A DNA stretch of 64,000 nt from Sphingomonas taxi (GCA_003243195.1 QFQI01000009.1:1-64000), one strand, 5' to 3'. Shown: positions 11,780 through 21,337, counted from the first letter of the stretch. The notes: generated from the sequence alone by a model not told the origin. Program-made: numbers and translations.

Positions 11780-12527
11780 CCGCGAACAGCGCCTCGGTCC
11801 GCGCCACCGCCGCCGGCACGTTGACCTCCGACCACAATCCCTGATGGACCAGCCCATAGGCGCGCCCGTCGGCGATCGCGCGATCCCAGAACAGGTTGGT
11901 GGAGAACGGCCCCTCCGGCCAGTCGCGGATCAGCCGCGGCGACAGGATCTGCACGCCGGTGAACACGAACGGCGCGACCCGGCCGGGCTTGCGCCGTCCG
12001 CTGATCCGCCCGTCCGGGGCGAGATGGAAGTCGCCCTGCCCGCCATGATTGTGCGCACGCGCATAGGGCACCATCAGCAGCAGCGCGTCCATCGTGGCGT
12101 CGTTCCAGCGCGCGGCAAGCTGGCGGATCGCGTCGGTCGGCCCGTCCAGCCACAGATTGTCGCTGTTGACGACCAGGAACGGTTCGTCGCCCAGCAGCGG
12201 CAGCGCCTGCACCAGCCCGCCGCCCGTCTCCATCAATCGCGCGCGTTCATCAGAGACGATCACCTCGATCCCGTGGACGCGGTGGCGCAGATGCGCCTCC
12301 AGCGCGTCGGCGAGATAATGGACGTTCACCACCGCGCGTTCGACGCCGGCCGCGCGCAGCCGGTCGAACGTATGGTCCAGCAGCGCGCGACCGCGCACCT
12401 CCACCAGCGGCTTGGGACGCGTGGCGGTCAGCGGGCGCATCCGCTTGCCGATTCCCGCCGCCATCACCATCGCGGTGCGCGGCGCGCGGACGCCCAGATC
12501 GGGGCGGATACGACGCGGGCGCGTCAT
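11772..12527 (-). CDS. murU: N-acetylmuramate-1-phosphate uridylyltransferase-type nucleotidyltransferase
   Basis: A 251-residue sugar-nucleotidyltransferase with the signature MVMAAGIGKRMRPLT and TRPKPLVEV, and the Asp of VVNSDNLWLDGP for metal binding. MurU joins UMP to MurNAc-1-phosphate in the anhydro-muropeptide recycling shortcut that bypasses de novo UDP-MurNAc synthesis. The call rests on the fold plus the neighbour: its ATG overlaps the amgK stop (ATGA), and AmgK makes the MurNAc-1-phosphate substrate. A different NDP-sugar specificity cannot be excluded from sequence alone. Confidence 0.87.
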   Translation of the reverse strand: MTRPRRIRPDLGVRAPRTAMVMAAGIGKRMRPLTATRPKPLVEVRGRALLDHTFDRLRAAGVERAVVNVHYLADALEAHLRHRVHGIEVIVSDERARLMETGGGLVQALPLLGDEPFLVVNSDNLWLDGPTDAIRQLAARWNDATMDALLLMVPYARAHNHGGQGDFHLAPDGRISGRRKPGRVAPFVFTGVQILSPRLIRDWPEGPFSTNLFWDRAIADGRAYGLVHQGLWSEVNVPAAVARTEALFADG

Positions 12528-13519
12528 GCCAGCCCCCGCGCGGTCGCTAACGTCATCGGATCGCCGCGCAACTCGGGCGGCAGGTTGTCGTCGAACCAGC
12601 GCGCGACCGGTGCGAGCACCGGGTGGCCGAGATCGCGCTCCAGATAGCCCCAGACGCGCGGGCACAGCGCGGCGTAGCGCGGCTTGCCATCGCGCCGCCA
12701 CAGCCGCGTGAAGATGCCGACGATCTTGGCGTTCCGCTGCGCACCCAGCACGTGATAGGCGCGCAGGAACGCGTCCCCCTCGCCGGTCGCATCGCGGTAG
12801 CGCGCCAGCATCAGTTCCTCCAGCGTGGGATCGACGTCGCGCCGCGCATCCTGGAGCAGCGACACCAGATCATAGGCGGGATGCCCCGCGAGCGCATCCT
12901 GGAAATCGAGCAGCCCCAGCGCGCGCTGCGCACCGACCAGCATCAGGTTCTCGGCATGGTAATCGCGCAGCACCGTCACCGGCGTTTCCACGTCGGCATG
13001 GCCCAGCACCTCGTCCCATGCGGCACGATATCCATCGACATCGACCGTCACGCCGACGGCGGGGCAATACCATTCGGCCAGCAATGCCGCCTCGCGCTGC
13101 AATTCGGCGCGGTCATAGGCGCGCAGTCGGGCGGCGGGGTGCGCGCGCAGCGCGACCAGCAGGTCCACCGCCGCCGCATAGAGCGGCACCGCGGCGTCGG
13201 GATCGGCGTCGGCGGTCTCGCGCAGCCGCAGGTCGCCGAAATCCTCCAGCAGCACCAGCCCGCGCTCCAGGTCGAGCGCGTGGATCGCCGGGGCGGCGAA
13301 GGCGCGCTCGGCAAGCCACTCGGCCATCGCCAGAAACGGGCGCGGATCCTCCTGCGGCGGCGGCGCATCCATCAGGATCGCGCAACGCTCCCCGGCGGTG
13401 ACACGGAAATAGCGCCGGAACGAGGCGTCGCCGGCCAGCGGCGTGATGCGCGCGCCGTGCCAGCCATGCGCTTCGAGGAACGCCGGGGCGTCGGGCGGCG
13501 GGATCATCGAGGGGGCCAT
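12524..13519 (-). CDS. amgK: Anomeric MurNAc/GlcNAc kinase AmgK (aminoglycoside phosphotransferase fold)
   Basis: A 331-residue APH-fold kinase: GDASFRRYFRV near residue 25, the catalytic loop VTVLRDYHAENLMLV (Asp and Asn) and metal-binding LLDFQDALAGHPAYDLVSLLQD. AmgK phosphorylates MurNAc at C1 for cell-wall recycling and can support growth when MurA is inhibited by fosfomycin, as known from Pseudomonas and Caulobacter. I chose the ATG at 13519 because GGGAGG lies five bases upstream, giving a 16-base overlap with tsaE. The ATG at 13507 would give an ATGA overlap but has no binding site. Confidence 0.88.
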   Translation of the reverse strand: MAPSMIPPPDAPAFLEAHGWHGARITPLAGDASFRRYFRVTAGERCAILMDAPPPQEDPRPFLAMAEWLAERAFAAPAIHALDLERGLVLLEDFGDLRLRETADADPDAAVPLYAAAVDLLVALRAHPAARLRAYDRAELQREAALLAEWYCPAVGVTVDVDGYRAAWDEVLGHADVETPVTVLRDYHAENLMLVGAQRALGLLDFQDALAGHPAYDLVSLLQDARRDVDPTLEELMLARYRDATGEGDAFLRAYHVLGAQRNAKIVGIFTRLWRRDGKPRYAALCPRVWGYLERDLGHPVLAPVARWFDDNLPPELRGDPMTLATARGLA

Positions 13520-13962
13520 CGTGCCTCCCATGCCGCGGGCGCCGCCCAAGTCAAGCGACGCGCGCCGTCCGGCAGGATCGCGATGTCGAGCGCGAGCGCA
13601 TCCGCCCAACGACCCGCCCCGGCGCGCTCCGGCCATTCCACGAGCAACGCGGAATCGAGCCGCGCCTCCTCCAGCCCGAGTTCCTCGATCTCGTGCGGAT
13701 CGTCCAGCCGGTACAGGTCGACGTGCAGCACCGGCAGGCGCACCTCCGGCGGGGCATAGGGCTGGACGATCGCGAAGGTCGGGCTGGGCGCCTCCCCGGC
13801 CAGCCCCAGCGCGGCCAGGACTCCGCGCGCCAGACTGGTCTTGCCCGCGCCCAGCCCGCCCGACAGCGCGACCACGTCGCCCGCTCGCAGCACGGCGGCC
13901 AGCCGCTCGCCCCACGCCGTGGTCGCGGCCGCGTCCGCCAGCCGTACCTCGCCCGTGCTCAT
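13504..13962 (-). CDS. tsaE: tRNA threonylcarbamoyladenosine biosynthesis ATPase TsaE
   Basis: TsaE is the P-loop ATPase that, with TsaB, TsaC and TsaD, places t6A at position 37 of ANN-decoding tRNAs. The 152-residue protein has Walker A SGGLGAGKTSLARG, the family signature SPTFAIVQPY and HVDLYRLDDPHEIEELGLEE. Its ATG overlaps the stop of the upstream kinase (ATGA). The same order of kinase, tsaE and amgK is familiar from alphaproteobacteria, which supports both this call and the DivL assignment. Confidence 0.96.
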   Translation of the reverse strand: MSTGEVRLADAAATTAWGERLAAVLRAGDVVALSGGLGAGKTSLARGVLAALGLAGEAPSPTFAIVQPYAPPEVRLPVLHVDLYRLDDPHEIEELGLEEARLDSALLVEWPERAGAGRWADALALDIAILPDGARRLTWAAPAAWEARWPPR

Positions 13963-16295
13963 CGCCGCGGCAGGTCCACGGTCACCAGCGTGCCCTTGTC
14001 GGGCTCGCTGACCAGCGAGATCGTGCCGCCATGCGCCTCGACGAACTGCTTGGCCAGCGGCAGGCCCAGCCCCAGCGCCCGCTCGCCCGCACCCGAAATC
14101 CCCTCGCGCGCGAAGCGATCGAAGGCGCGCCCGGCCTGTTCGGGGGTCATCCCGGCGCCGTCGTCGGACACGACGATCCGTGCGCTCTTGGCATTGCCGT
14201 CGACGTGGAGCAGCACGCGGCCGTTCTCACGCGTGGCGCCGACCGCGTGGCGCAGCAGATGCTCCACCACCTCGCGGATGCGCCGCGCGTCGCCGGTCAG
14301 CCGCCCCGCCGAGCGCTGCACCTCCACCACCAGCTCGACATGGTGGCGCTTGGCGGATGCGCGCACGGCATCGGCGGCGGCGCGCGACACCGCGCCCACG
14401 TCGATGTCGCCGCGCTCCAGTGGCCGCGCGCCGGTGTCGGTGGACGTCAGGTCGAGCACGTCGTCGATCAGCAGCCCGAGGCGGTCGACCGAATCGAGGA
14501 TCGCGTCGAGGTAGGCGATCGCATCCGGGCTCAGTTCGCCCGCATAGCCGCCGTGCAGCATTTCCGCGAAGCCGCTGATCGAGGTCAGCGGGGTGCGCAG
14601 TTCGTAGCTCATGTTGGCGACGAACGCGGTCTTCACCTGGTCGGCGGCCTCCAGCGCGTCGTTGCGGTCGCGCAGCGCCTGCTCCATCGCGCGGCTGTCG
14701 CTGATGTCGAGCATCGTGAACAGCGCGTTGCCGTCGGGCAGCGGCACCGCGGCGAATTCGAACTGCCGTCCGTCGGCCAGCGCGATATGCCCGGCGCGCT
14801 GCTGGCGCTCCATCGTGGCGACGCGCACCAGTTCGGCAATGGAGCGCGCGCGGCGCGGGTTGGACAGCTTGTTGGCCACCCGCTCGGCGATCACGTCGAC
14901 GCGCGGGTGTCCGGTCAGGAACTCCTCCTCCAGATCCCACAGCGCGCGGAAGCGGTTGTTCCACAATTGCAGGCGACCGTCGGCGGAGAACACGCCCAGC
15001 GCCTCGAACAGATTGTCGAACGTCGCGGTGCGCACGCGCAGCAGCGTGTCGCGCGCGCTGGCGAGCTGCACCTGCTCGGTGCGATCCTCGAAGATCACCA
15101 TCAGCCCGCCGTCCGGGATCGGCTGCGCGACGACCCGCAGGTGCGTGCCGCCCGGCAGATGCCAGTTTTCCTCCACCGCGACGTCCGCACCCAGGAACCA
15201 GCCGCGCCGCTCGTTCTTCCACCCGGGGAAGTCGCGCACCTCGGGCACGCGATTGGCCTCGCGCATCCGTTCCAGCACGCGGTCGAACTCGGGGCGATCG
15301 GCGAGCCATTCCAGCCGCATCGCGAACATGCGCCGGAACGGCTGGTTGCAGAACACCAGGCTGCGGTCGCGCGCGAATTGCGCCACGCCGGCCGAAAGGC
15401 GATCGAGCATCGCGCGCTGCGCCTCGGCGAAACGGCGTTCGCGCGCGTGGCTCTGCTCCAGCTCCTCGATGTCGATCGCGTAACCCGCCACGCCGCCGAC
15501 CGGCAGCGGCACGTCGTGGATGCGCAGCGAGCGGCGCGCGCCGCCGATCGTGGCGGGCAGGACGCGCTGCTGCGGGCGCCCCTCGTCGCGCGCCATCGCG
15601 GCGCCGGCGGTCGGACTGCCCTGCCCGGAACCGTCGACCAGCTCCAGCCCGCGCCCGACCACGTCGGCCGCATCGGCGCCCTCCACGGCGGTCACATAGG
15701 CGGAATTGACCATCGCGAGTTGCAGGTCGCCATCGCGATACCACATCGGCAGCGGCGCGGCTTCGACCAGCCCGGTGAGCGCCTCGAACGCGTCGGACAG
15801 GTCGGCATGCTCGGCGCGCAGCCGTCGCATCTCGCCCTCGCTCGCCGTCGAATCGTAGAACCACAGGATCACCGCGCCGCCGCGCCGGTCGCCCTGCACG
15901 GTCAGCGTCCGGCCGGCGTCAGAGGTGTGGATGTTGTGCGTGAAGCTGCGCGCCGAACGCTGACACGCCACCAGCGCGTGCGACAGCGCCTGCGCGTCGT
16001 CGGCGTCCATGCCCCAGCCGGCCGCTTCCACCTCCTGGAGCCACGCGGGGATCTCGGTGAAGCCCAGCCAGTCGGCGACGCGGCGCGCCATCTCCACCCT
16101 GCCGTCCGGCATGATGACCAGCGGCTGCATCGGCGCGGCGCCGAGCAGCGTCCTGATCGCGGCATGTTCCCGCACCGCATCCGCCGCCGCCGCCCGCGCC
16201 CGCAGCCCGAATGCGACCAGCACCACACCAACGAACACGACCAGCAGCGCCACCGCACCGACCGCGACGGCGACGGCGGGCTGCAACATGATCAT
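13959..16295 (-). CDS. divL: DivL-like PAS-domain pseudo-histidine kinase
   Basis: A 778-residue membrane-anchored sensor kinase: one N-terminal transmembrane helix (residues 5-30), several PAS-like domains (about 40-540), a dimerisation helix and a C-terminal ATPase domain (VSDDGAGMTPEQ, ALGLGLPLAKQF). The H-box reads ANMSYELRTPLTSI: Tyr564 stands where histidine kinases carry the phosphorylated His. The N-box REVVEHLLRHAVGAT has His679 and His683 where Asn is usual. Tyr at the H-box is the hallmark of Caulobacter DivL, which acts with DivK and CckA in cell-cycle control rather than as a normal kinase. It heads the tsaE-amgK-murU run. DivL orthology is inferred from this residue, the PAS layout and the neighbours. 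Confidence 0.85.
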   Translation of the reverse strand: MIMLQPAVAVAVGAVALLVVFVGVVLVAFGLRARAAAADAVREHAAIRTLLGAAPMQPLVIMPDGRVEMARRVADWLGFTEIPAWLQEVEAAGWGMDADDAQALSHALVACQRSARSFTHNIHTSDAGRTLTVQGDRRGGAVILWFYDSTASEGEMRRLRAEHADLSDAFEALTGLVEAAPLPMWYRDGDLQLAMVNSAYVTAVEGADAADVVGRGLELVDGSGQGSPTAGAAMARDEGRPQQRVLPATIGGARRSLRIHDVPLPVGGVAGYAIDIEELEQSHARERRFAEAQRAMLDRLSAGVAQFARDRSLVFCNQPFRRMFAMRLEWLADRPEFDRVLERMREANRVPEVRDFPGWKNERRGWFLGADVAVEENWHLPGGTHLRVVAQPIPDGGLMVIFEDRTEQVQLASARDTLLRVRTATFDNLFEALGVFSADGRLQLWNNRFRALWDLEEEFLTGHPRVDVIAERVANKLSNPRRARSIAELVRVATMERQQRAGHIALADGRQFEFAAVPLPDGNALFTMLDISDSRAMEQALRDRNDALEAADQVKTAFVANMSYELRTPLTSISGFAEMLHGGYAGELSPDAIAYLDAILDSVDRLGLLIDDVLDLTSTDTGARPLERGDIDVGAVSRAAADAVRASAKRHHVELVVEVQRSAGRLTGDARRIREVVEHLLRHAVGATRENGRVLLHVDGNAKSARIVVSDDGAGMTPEQAGRAFDRFAREGISGAGERALGLGLPLAKQFVEAHGGTISLVSEPDKGTLVTVDLPRR

Positions 16296-16421
16296 GGCGT
16301 GAACCGCATCGACGACATGCCCGCCTGTCTAGGAGCGGCGCGTCCTAGCGGCAAGCAGCGTGGCCACGCGCGCGCGACATTCTCGGCACGGCGTCGCGGG
16401 ATGCTTGCCGCAGCAACGCGA

Positions 16422-16447
16422 AAGGGCGAGGCCGCGGCCCCGCCCTT
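16422..16447 (-). terminator. Possible terminator hairpin downstream of ahcY
   Basis: A GC-rich inverted repeat with arms of about 12 bases (AAGGGCGAGGCC against GGCCCCGCCCTT, one mismatch) lies in the 229-base gap between ahcY and the kinase gene. Read on the minus strand it is followed only by TTTCG, so it is a weak rho-independent terminator at best. The rest of the gap shows nothing I can name; it must also hold the promoter for the divL-like operon. Confidence 0.35.
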
Positions 16448-16524
16448 CCTGAACCGTCCGTCTTTCGTCACCCCGCCTGCGCGGGATGACGGTGACCGCG
16501 GCGCGTCGCTCCAGCCGGCAGCGA

Positions 16525-17946
<1,422 letters not shown>

Positions 17947-18039
17947 GTTGGTGTCTCCAGTCAGATTGAGGCCGACCAAGGCGCGCACCGCGCCGATCGA
18001 CATGGTGCGCGCCTTAGCGGCGTTGCGCGGCCGGGGCAA

Positions 18040-18059
18040 ATATAAAGGTATCTTTATAT
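18040..18059. promoter_or_regulatory. 20-bp perfect palindrome upstream of ahcY
   Basis: ATATAAAGGTATCTTTATAT has two perfect 8-base arms around GTAT, in an otherwise GC-rich region about 95-115 bases upstream of the ahcY GTG. On the minus strand the right part provides a TATA-like -10 element, so a repressor bound here could block ahcY transcription. ArsR-type SAH-responsive repressors (SahR) are known to control ahcY in other proteobacteria; linking this site to such a protein is inference. Confidence 0.6.
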
Positions 18060-18078
18060 GTGATCGCGATATGTGATC
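18056..18078. repeat. Direct repeat of ATATGTGATC in the ahcY upstream region
   Basis: ATATGTGATC occurs at 18056-18065 and again at 18069-18078, a 13-base period, and the first copy shares its ATAT with the palindrome. It lies between ahcY and the yqgE-like gene. A second regulator site or promoter element is possible; no function is shown. Confidence 0.45.
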
Positions 18079-18097
18079 GGCGTGGTGGCGACGGCGA

Positions 18098-18658
18098 TCA
18101 ACTATGCCCGCTCTGGCTGGACAACAGGCGCGGATCGACGCCGGCGGCGACGAAGCCGCGCGTCCAGCGCTCCCCGGCCGGGGTGTCGAACAGCATGTCG
18201 TTGTCGTCAACGACGTTCAGCCAGCCGTGGCGCGTCAGCTCCGCGTCGAGCTGTCCCGGCGCCCAGCCGGCATAGCCCAGCGCCACCAGCCATTGCGACG
18301 GCCCGGTGCCGGCCGCGATCGCGCGCAGCACGTCCAGCGTTCCCGACAAGGCCCAGCGTCCGGCGACGTCCAGCGTGTCCTGCCCGCCCCAGTCGCGCGA
18401 ATGGAGCACGAAGCCGCGTCGCGGCTCGACGGGCCCGCCGAAATGCACCGGCGCGTCGGGCGCGGCGCCCGGCGCGATCTCCAACTGCTCCAGCACGTCG
18501 TGCAGGCCCAGGCCGTTGACGACCGCCCCGATGCCAACCCCAAGCGCGCCCTGCGCGTCGTGGCTGCACATCGCGATCACCGAATGATCGAACCGCGCGT
18601 CGCCGATGCCGGGCATCGCCAGCAGGAACTGGCCGGTGAGAAAGGTCGCTTGCTCCAT
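18098..18658 (-). CDS. YqgE/AlgH family protein
   Basis: A 186-residue cytosolic protein of the YqgE/AlgH (UPF0301) family. It begins EQATFLTGQFLLAMPGIGDARF after the Met, with the family features SVIAMCSHDAQGALGVGI, HFGGPVEPRRGFVLHS and ALGYAGWAPGQLDAEL. AlgH was first linked to alginate control in Pseudomonas, but the biochemical role of the family is not settled. The ATG at 18658 gives the standard length; an extended upstream frame lacks family resemblance. It lies upstream of ahcY on the same strand. Confidence 0.92.
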   Translation of the reverse strand: MEQATFLTGQFLLAMPGIGDARFDHSVIAMCSHDAQGALGVGIGAVVNGLGLHDVLEQLEIAPGAAPDAPVHFGGPVEPRRGFVLHSRDWGGQDTLDVAGRWALSGTLDVLRAIAAGTGPSQWLVALGYAGWAPGQLDAELTRHGWLNVVDDNDMLFDTPAGERWTRGFVAAGVDPRLLSSQSGHS

Positions 18659-18768
18659 GACATGCGGGTTTAGGCGTTCCGCGCGCGCTTGCCAAAGCTT
18701 GAAATCGCCACGCGCGCCCGCCATCGCTGCGCAGGCAACCATTCGACCATCCATCTGGAGACACCATC

Positions 18769-19248
18769 ATGACCATCGGCGTCGGCGATCCGCTTCCCTC
18801 CGCCTCCCTCACCCGCATCACGCCGGACGGGCTGGAGCCGGTGGACAGCGCGGAATATTTCAAGGGCCGGCGCGTGGCGCTGTTCGCGGTGCCGGGGGCG
18901 TTCACGCCGACCTGCTCCGCCAAGCACCTGCCCGGCTTCGTCGACAATGCCCATGCGCTGAAGGCGAAGGGCGTGGACGAGATCGCCTGCACCGCAGTCA
19001 ACGATCCCTTCGTGCTGGGCGCATGGTCGAAACAGAACAACGCCGGCGCGGTGACGATGCTGGCGGACGGCAACGCCGACTTCGCGACCGCGCTGGGGCT
19101 GGACGTCGACAGCAGCAAATATGGCATGGGGCGCCGCAGCCAGCGCTACGCGATGGTGGTGAACGACGGCGTGGTCGAGTCGGTGCACGTCGAGGCGCCC
19201 GGCGAGTTCCGCGTCAGCTCCGCCGAGCATCTGCTGAGCACGCTGTGA
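18769..19248 (+). CDS. Peroxiredoxin (Prx5/redoxin type)
   Basis: A 159-residue thiol peroxidase that reduces hydrogen and alkyl hydroperoxides in the cytosol. The peroxidatic Cys49 sits in VPGAFTPTCSAKHLPGF; a second cysteine (Cys74, in EIACTAVNDPF) may serve as resolving residue or be structural. The Arg of the active site is in RRSQRYAM. GGAGA precedes the ATG. It is divergent from the YqgE gene (110-base gap) and followed by a strong GC hairpin. Confidence 0.94.
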   Translation: MTIGVGDPLPSASLTRITPDGLEPVDSAEYFKGRRVALFAVPGAFTPTCSAKHLPGFVDNAHALKAKGVDEIACTAVNDPFVLGAWSKQNNAGAVTMLADGNADFATALGLDVDSSKYGMGRRSQRYAMVVNDGVVESVHVEAPGEFRVSSAEHLLSTL

Positions 19249-19254
19249 CCCGCA

Positions 19255-19282
19255 CGCCCGCCGCCCGTCGCGGCGGCGGGCG
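19255..19282 (+). terminator. GC hairpin after the peroxiredoxin gene
   Basis: Perfect 11-base arms CGCCCGCCGCC and GGCGGCGGGCG around a 6-base loop begin seven bases after the peroxiredoxin stop. No T run follows, so it is a possible terminator or pause site of the kind seen in high-GC genomes, not a classical one. Confidence 0.4.
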
Positions 19283-19319
19283 ACTTGCCGCCGTCATCCA
19301 GTCTATGTAACCGTCCGGA

Positions 19320-20750
19320 ATGACAGCACACGATCTCGTCCGGGAACTCGACCGGCTCTACACCGCTTCCGTCGATCGGCTGAAGGCGGCGATCACCGCC
19401 TATATCGCCGACGGTACCGTGCCCGACCGCGCGATGCGCGACGACGGCTCGTTCGCCTATCCCGAGATCCGGCTGCGCTTCGCGGGCGATGACGGGCGTC
19501 CCACGCCGCTGCGATCGTTCGGGCGGCTCATCAGCGCGGGTGAATATCGCATCAGCGTCACCAAGCCGGCGGTGTTCTCCGACTATCTGATCGAGCAGTT
19601 GACGCTGCTGATCGAGGATTACGACGTCCAGGTCGACGCGGTGCCGGGGATGCAGGAAATCCCCTTCCCCTATGTCATGGACGCCGGCCACGCGCTCAGC
19701 CTGGACGCGACCTCGGCGGCCGAGCTGGCGCGGTTCTTTCCCACCACCGAGCTGGCGTTCATCGGCGACGAGATCGCCGACGGGCTGTGGGCGTCGATCG
19801 ACGGCACGCGTCCGCTGGCGCTGTTCGATGGACTGCGCACCGACTTCAGCCTTGCGCGGCTGCGCCACTATACCGGCACGCCACCGGAGCATGTCCAGCG
19901 CTACGTGCTGTTCACCAACTATCACCGCTACGTCGACGAATTCGTCCGCTGGGGCGCGCAGCAGGTGAGCGAGGGCGGGCGCTTCACCGCGCTTTCCGGC
20001 CCGGGCGGCGTGCTGTTCAGGGCCGGCGACGATCCGGCGATGCTGGACGACAGCGCGTGGCGGCGGTTGCAGATGCCCGCCTATCACCTGATGGCCGACG
20101 ACCGCACCGGCATCACGCTGGTCAACATCGGGGTCGGGCCGTCGAACGCCAAGACGATCTGCGACCATCTGGCGGTGATGCGGCCCGAGGCATGGGTGAT
20201 GATCGGCCATTGCGGCGGGCTGCGTCCGTCGCAGCGGATCGGCGACTATGTTCTGGCGCATGCCTATCTGCGCGACGATCATGTGCTGGACGACATGCTG
20301 CCGCCGGAAATTCCCGTGCCGGCGATCGCGGAGGTGCAGCAGGCGCTGGCGCGGGCGGCGGAAACAGTATCGGGCCAGTCCGGCGAGGCGCTGAAGCGGC
20401 GGCTGCGCACCGGCACGATCGTCACCACCGACGATCGCAACTGGGAATTGCGCTACACCCGCTCCGCGCTGCGCTTCTCGCTCAGCCGCGCCGTCGCGAT
20501 CGACATGGAATCGGCGACGATCGCCGCGCAGGGCTATCGCTTCCGCGTCCCCTACGGAACGCTGCTGTGCGTGTCGGACAAGCCGCTGCACGGCGAGCTG
20601 AAACTCCCCGGCCAGGCCAACCGCTTCTACGAACGCGCGATCAGTGAGCACATGCGCATCGGCATCGAGACTTGCGAGGAGCTGCGCCGCGAGGGCACGA
20701 AGCTGCACAGTCGCAAGCTGCGCGCGTTCAACGAGCCGCCGTTCCGCTAA
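19320..20750 (+). CDS. amn: AMP nucleosidase
   Basis: AMP nucleosidase splits AMP into adenine and ribose-5-phosphate and helps to set the adenylate pool. The 476-residue length and N-terminal regulatory half (residues 1-180, MTAHDLVRELDRLYTASVDR) followed by a nucleoside-phosphorylase fold fit the long proteobacterial form. Visible are VNIGVGPSNAKTICDHLAV, MIGHCGGLRPSQRIGDYVLA and the ribose-binding DMESATIAAQGYRF and VSDKPLHGELK. The start is 72 bases after the peroxiredoxin stop. No partner genes are evident. Confidence 0.95.
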   Translation: MTAHDLVRELDRLYTASVDRLKAAITAYIADGTVPDRAMRDDGSFAYPEIRLRFAGDDGRPTPLRSFGRLISAGEYRISVTKPAVFSDYLIEQLTLLIEDYDVQVDAVPGMQEIPFPYVMDAGHALSLDATSAAELARFFPTTELAFIGDEIADGLWASIDGTRPLALFDGLRTDFSLARLRHYTGTPPEHVQRYVLFTNYHRYVDEFVRWGAQQVSEGGRFTALSGPGGVLFRAGDDPAMLDDSAWRRLQMPAYHLMADDRTGITLVNIGVGPSNAKTICDHLAVMRPEAWVMIGHCGGLRPSQRIGDYVLAHAYLRDDHVLDDMLPPEIPVPAIAEVQQALARAAETVSGQSGEALKRRLRTGTIVTTDDRNWELRYTRSALRFSLSRAVAIDMESATIAAQGYRFRVPYGTLLCVSDKPLHGELKLPGQANRFYERAISEHMRIGIETCEELRREGTKLHSRKLRAFNEPPFR

Positions 20751-20818
20751 AGCGCTTCGCCGGAAACCAAGCCGTCGCCGTGCGTTACGGTCGCGAAATT
20801 GTCACAAGGAAGCTGAGC

Positions 20819-21337
20819 ATGGCCGACGACACGAGCGACACCCCCACGCCGGCAGCATCCAAGCCGGCCACGCCGCGTCGCCGCGCCCCGCGCAAGGCCA
20901 CCGCCACCAAGGCCGCACCGCGTACCAGCGATGGCGCGGCCAAGGCGAAGACCGGCAAGGCGGCAGCCGGCGGCAAGGCAGCGGCCGCGACGAAGCCGGC
21001 CAAGCGCGCCCCGCGCACGACGACGGCCAAGTCGCGTGCCTGTGGCGGATCGCGCAAGGCAGCCCCGCGCGCCGGGGGTGCGATCGACAAGGTCGGCGGC
21101 AAATGGGGCGCGGCGGCGATCGCAGGCGGCGTCGCCGCGCTCGGTGCGGCGGCCACGGCGGCGTTGCTGACGCTGCGCGGTTCCACGCCCAAGTCGCCGG
21201 CGCTCCCCGCGCCCGGCGACACGCCGAAGCACCAGCCGAAGAAGGCGGAGCCAACGGGTGCGCATCAGCCCGACGGCACCGATTCATCCAGGTCGTTCGA
21301 GGCGCAGATCGCCGACGAGAACACCATTCCGGAGTAA
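20819..21337 (+). CDS. Histone-H1-like Lys/Ala-rich protein with a membrane helix
   Basis: A 172-residue basic protein. Residues 10-95 are a low-complexity run of Ala, Lys, Arg, Pro and Thr with KPA, PRKA and KAA units, like the eukaryotic H1 tail and bacterial H1-like or AlgP-type proteins that bind DNA or polyanions. It is followed by one strongly hydrophobic segment (WGAAAIAGGVAALGAAATAA, about residues 101-120) and an acidic-ending C-terminal tail. AAGGAAG lies just upstream of the ATG. The combination of DNA-binding-like tail and membrane helix is unusual; it could tether nucleoid to membrane, but that is inference. Confidence 0.7.
   Translation: MADDTSDTPTPAASKPATPRRRAPRKATATKAAPRTSDGAAKAKTGKAAAGGKAAAATKPAKRAPRTTTAKSRACGGSRKAAPRAGGAIDKVGGKWGAAAIAGGVAALGAAATAALLTLRGSTPKSPALPAPGDTPKHQPKKAEPTGAHQPDGTDSSRSFEAQIADENTIPE

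Noticed and set aside
5297..11824. Plus-strand open frame of 2175 codons antisense to addA and addB
   Set aside because: Composition is Arg/Ala/Gln/His-rich with no domain; both opposite-strand genes have full, conserved motifs. Very long antisense frames are expected in high-GC DNA with third-position bias.
17947..18003. ATG 18003 as the ahcY start
   Set aside because: It adds 19 non-conserved residues and lacks a ribosome binding site, whereas GTG 17946 has GGAGA and the conserved N-terminus.
17947..18097. SAH riboswitch upstream of ahcY
   Set aside because: I could not find the conserved stems or pseudoknot; the region is dominated by a DNA palindrome more like a protein operator.
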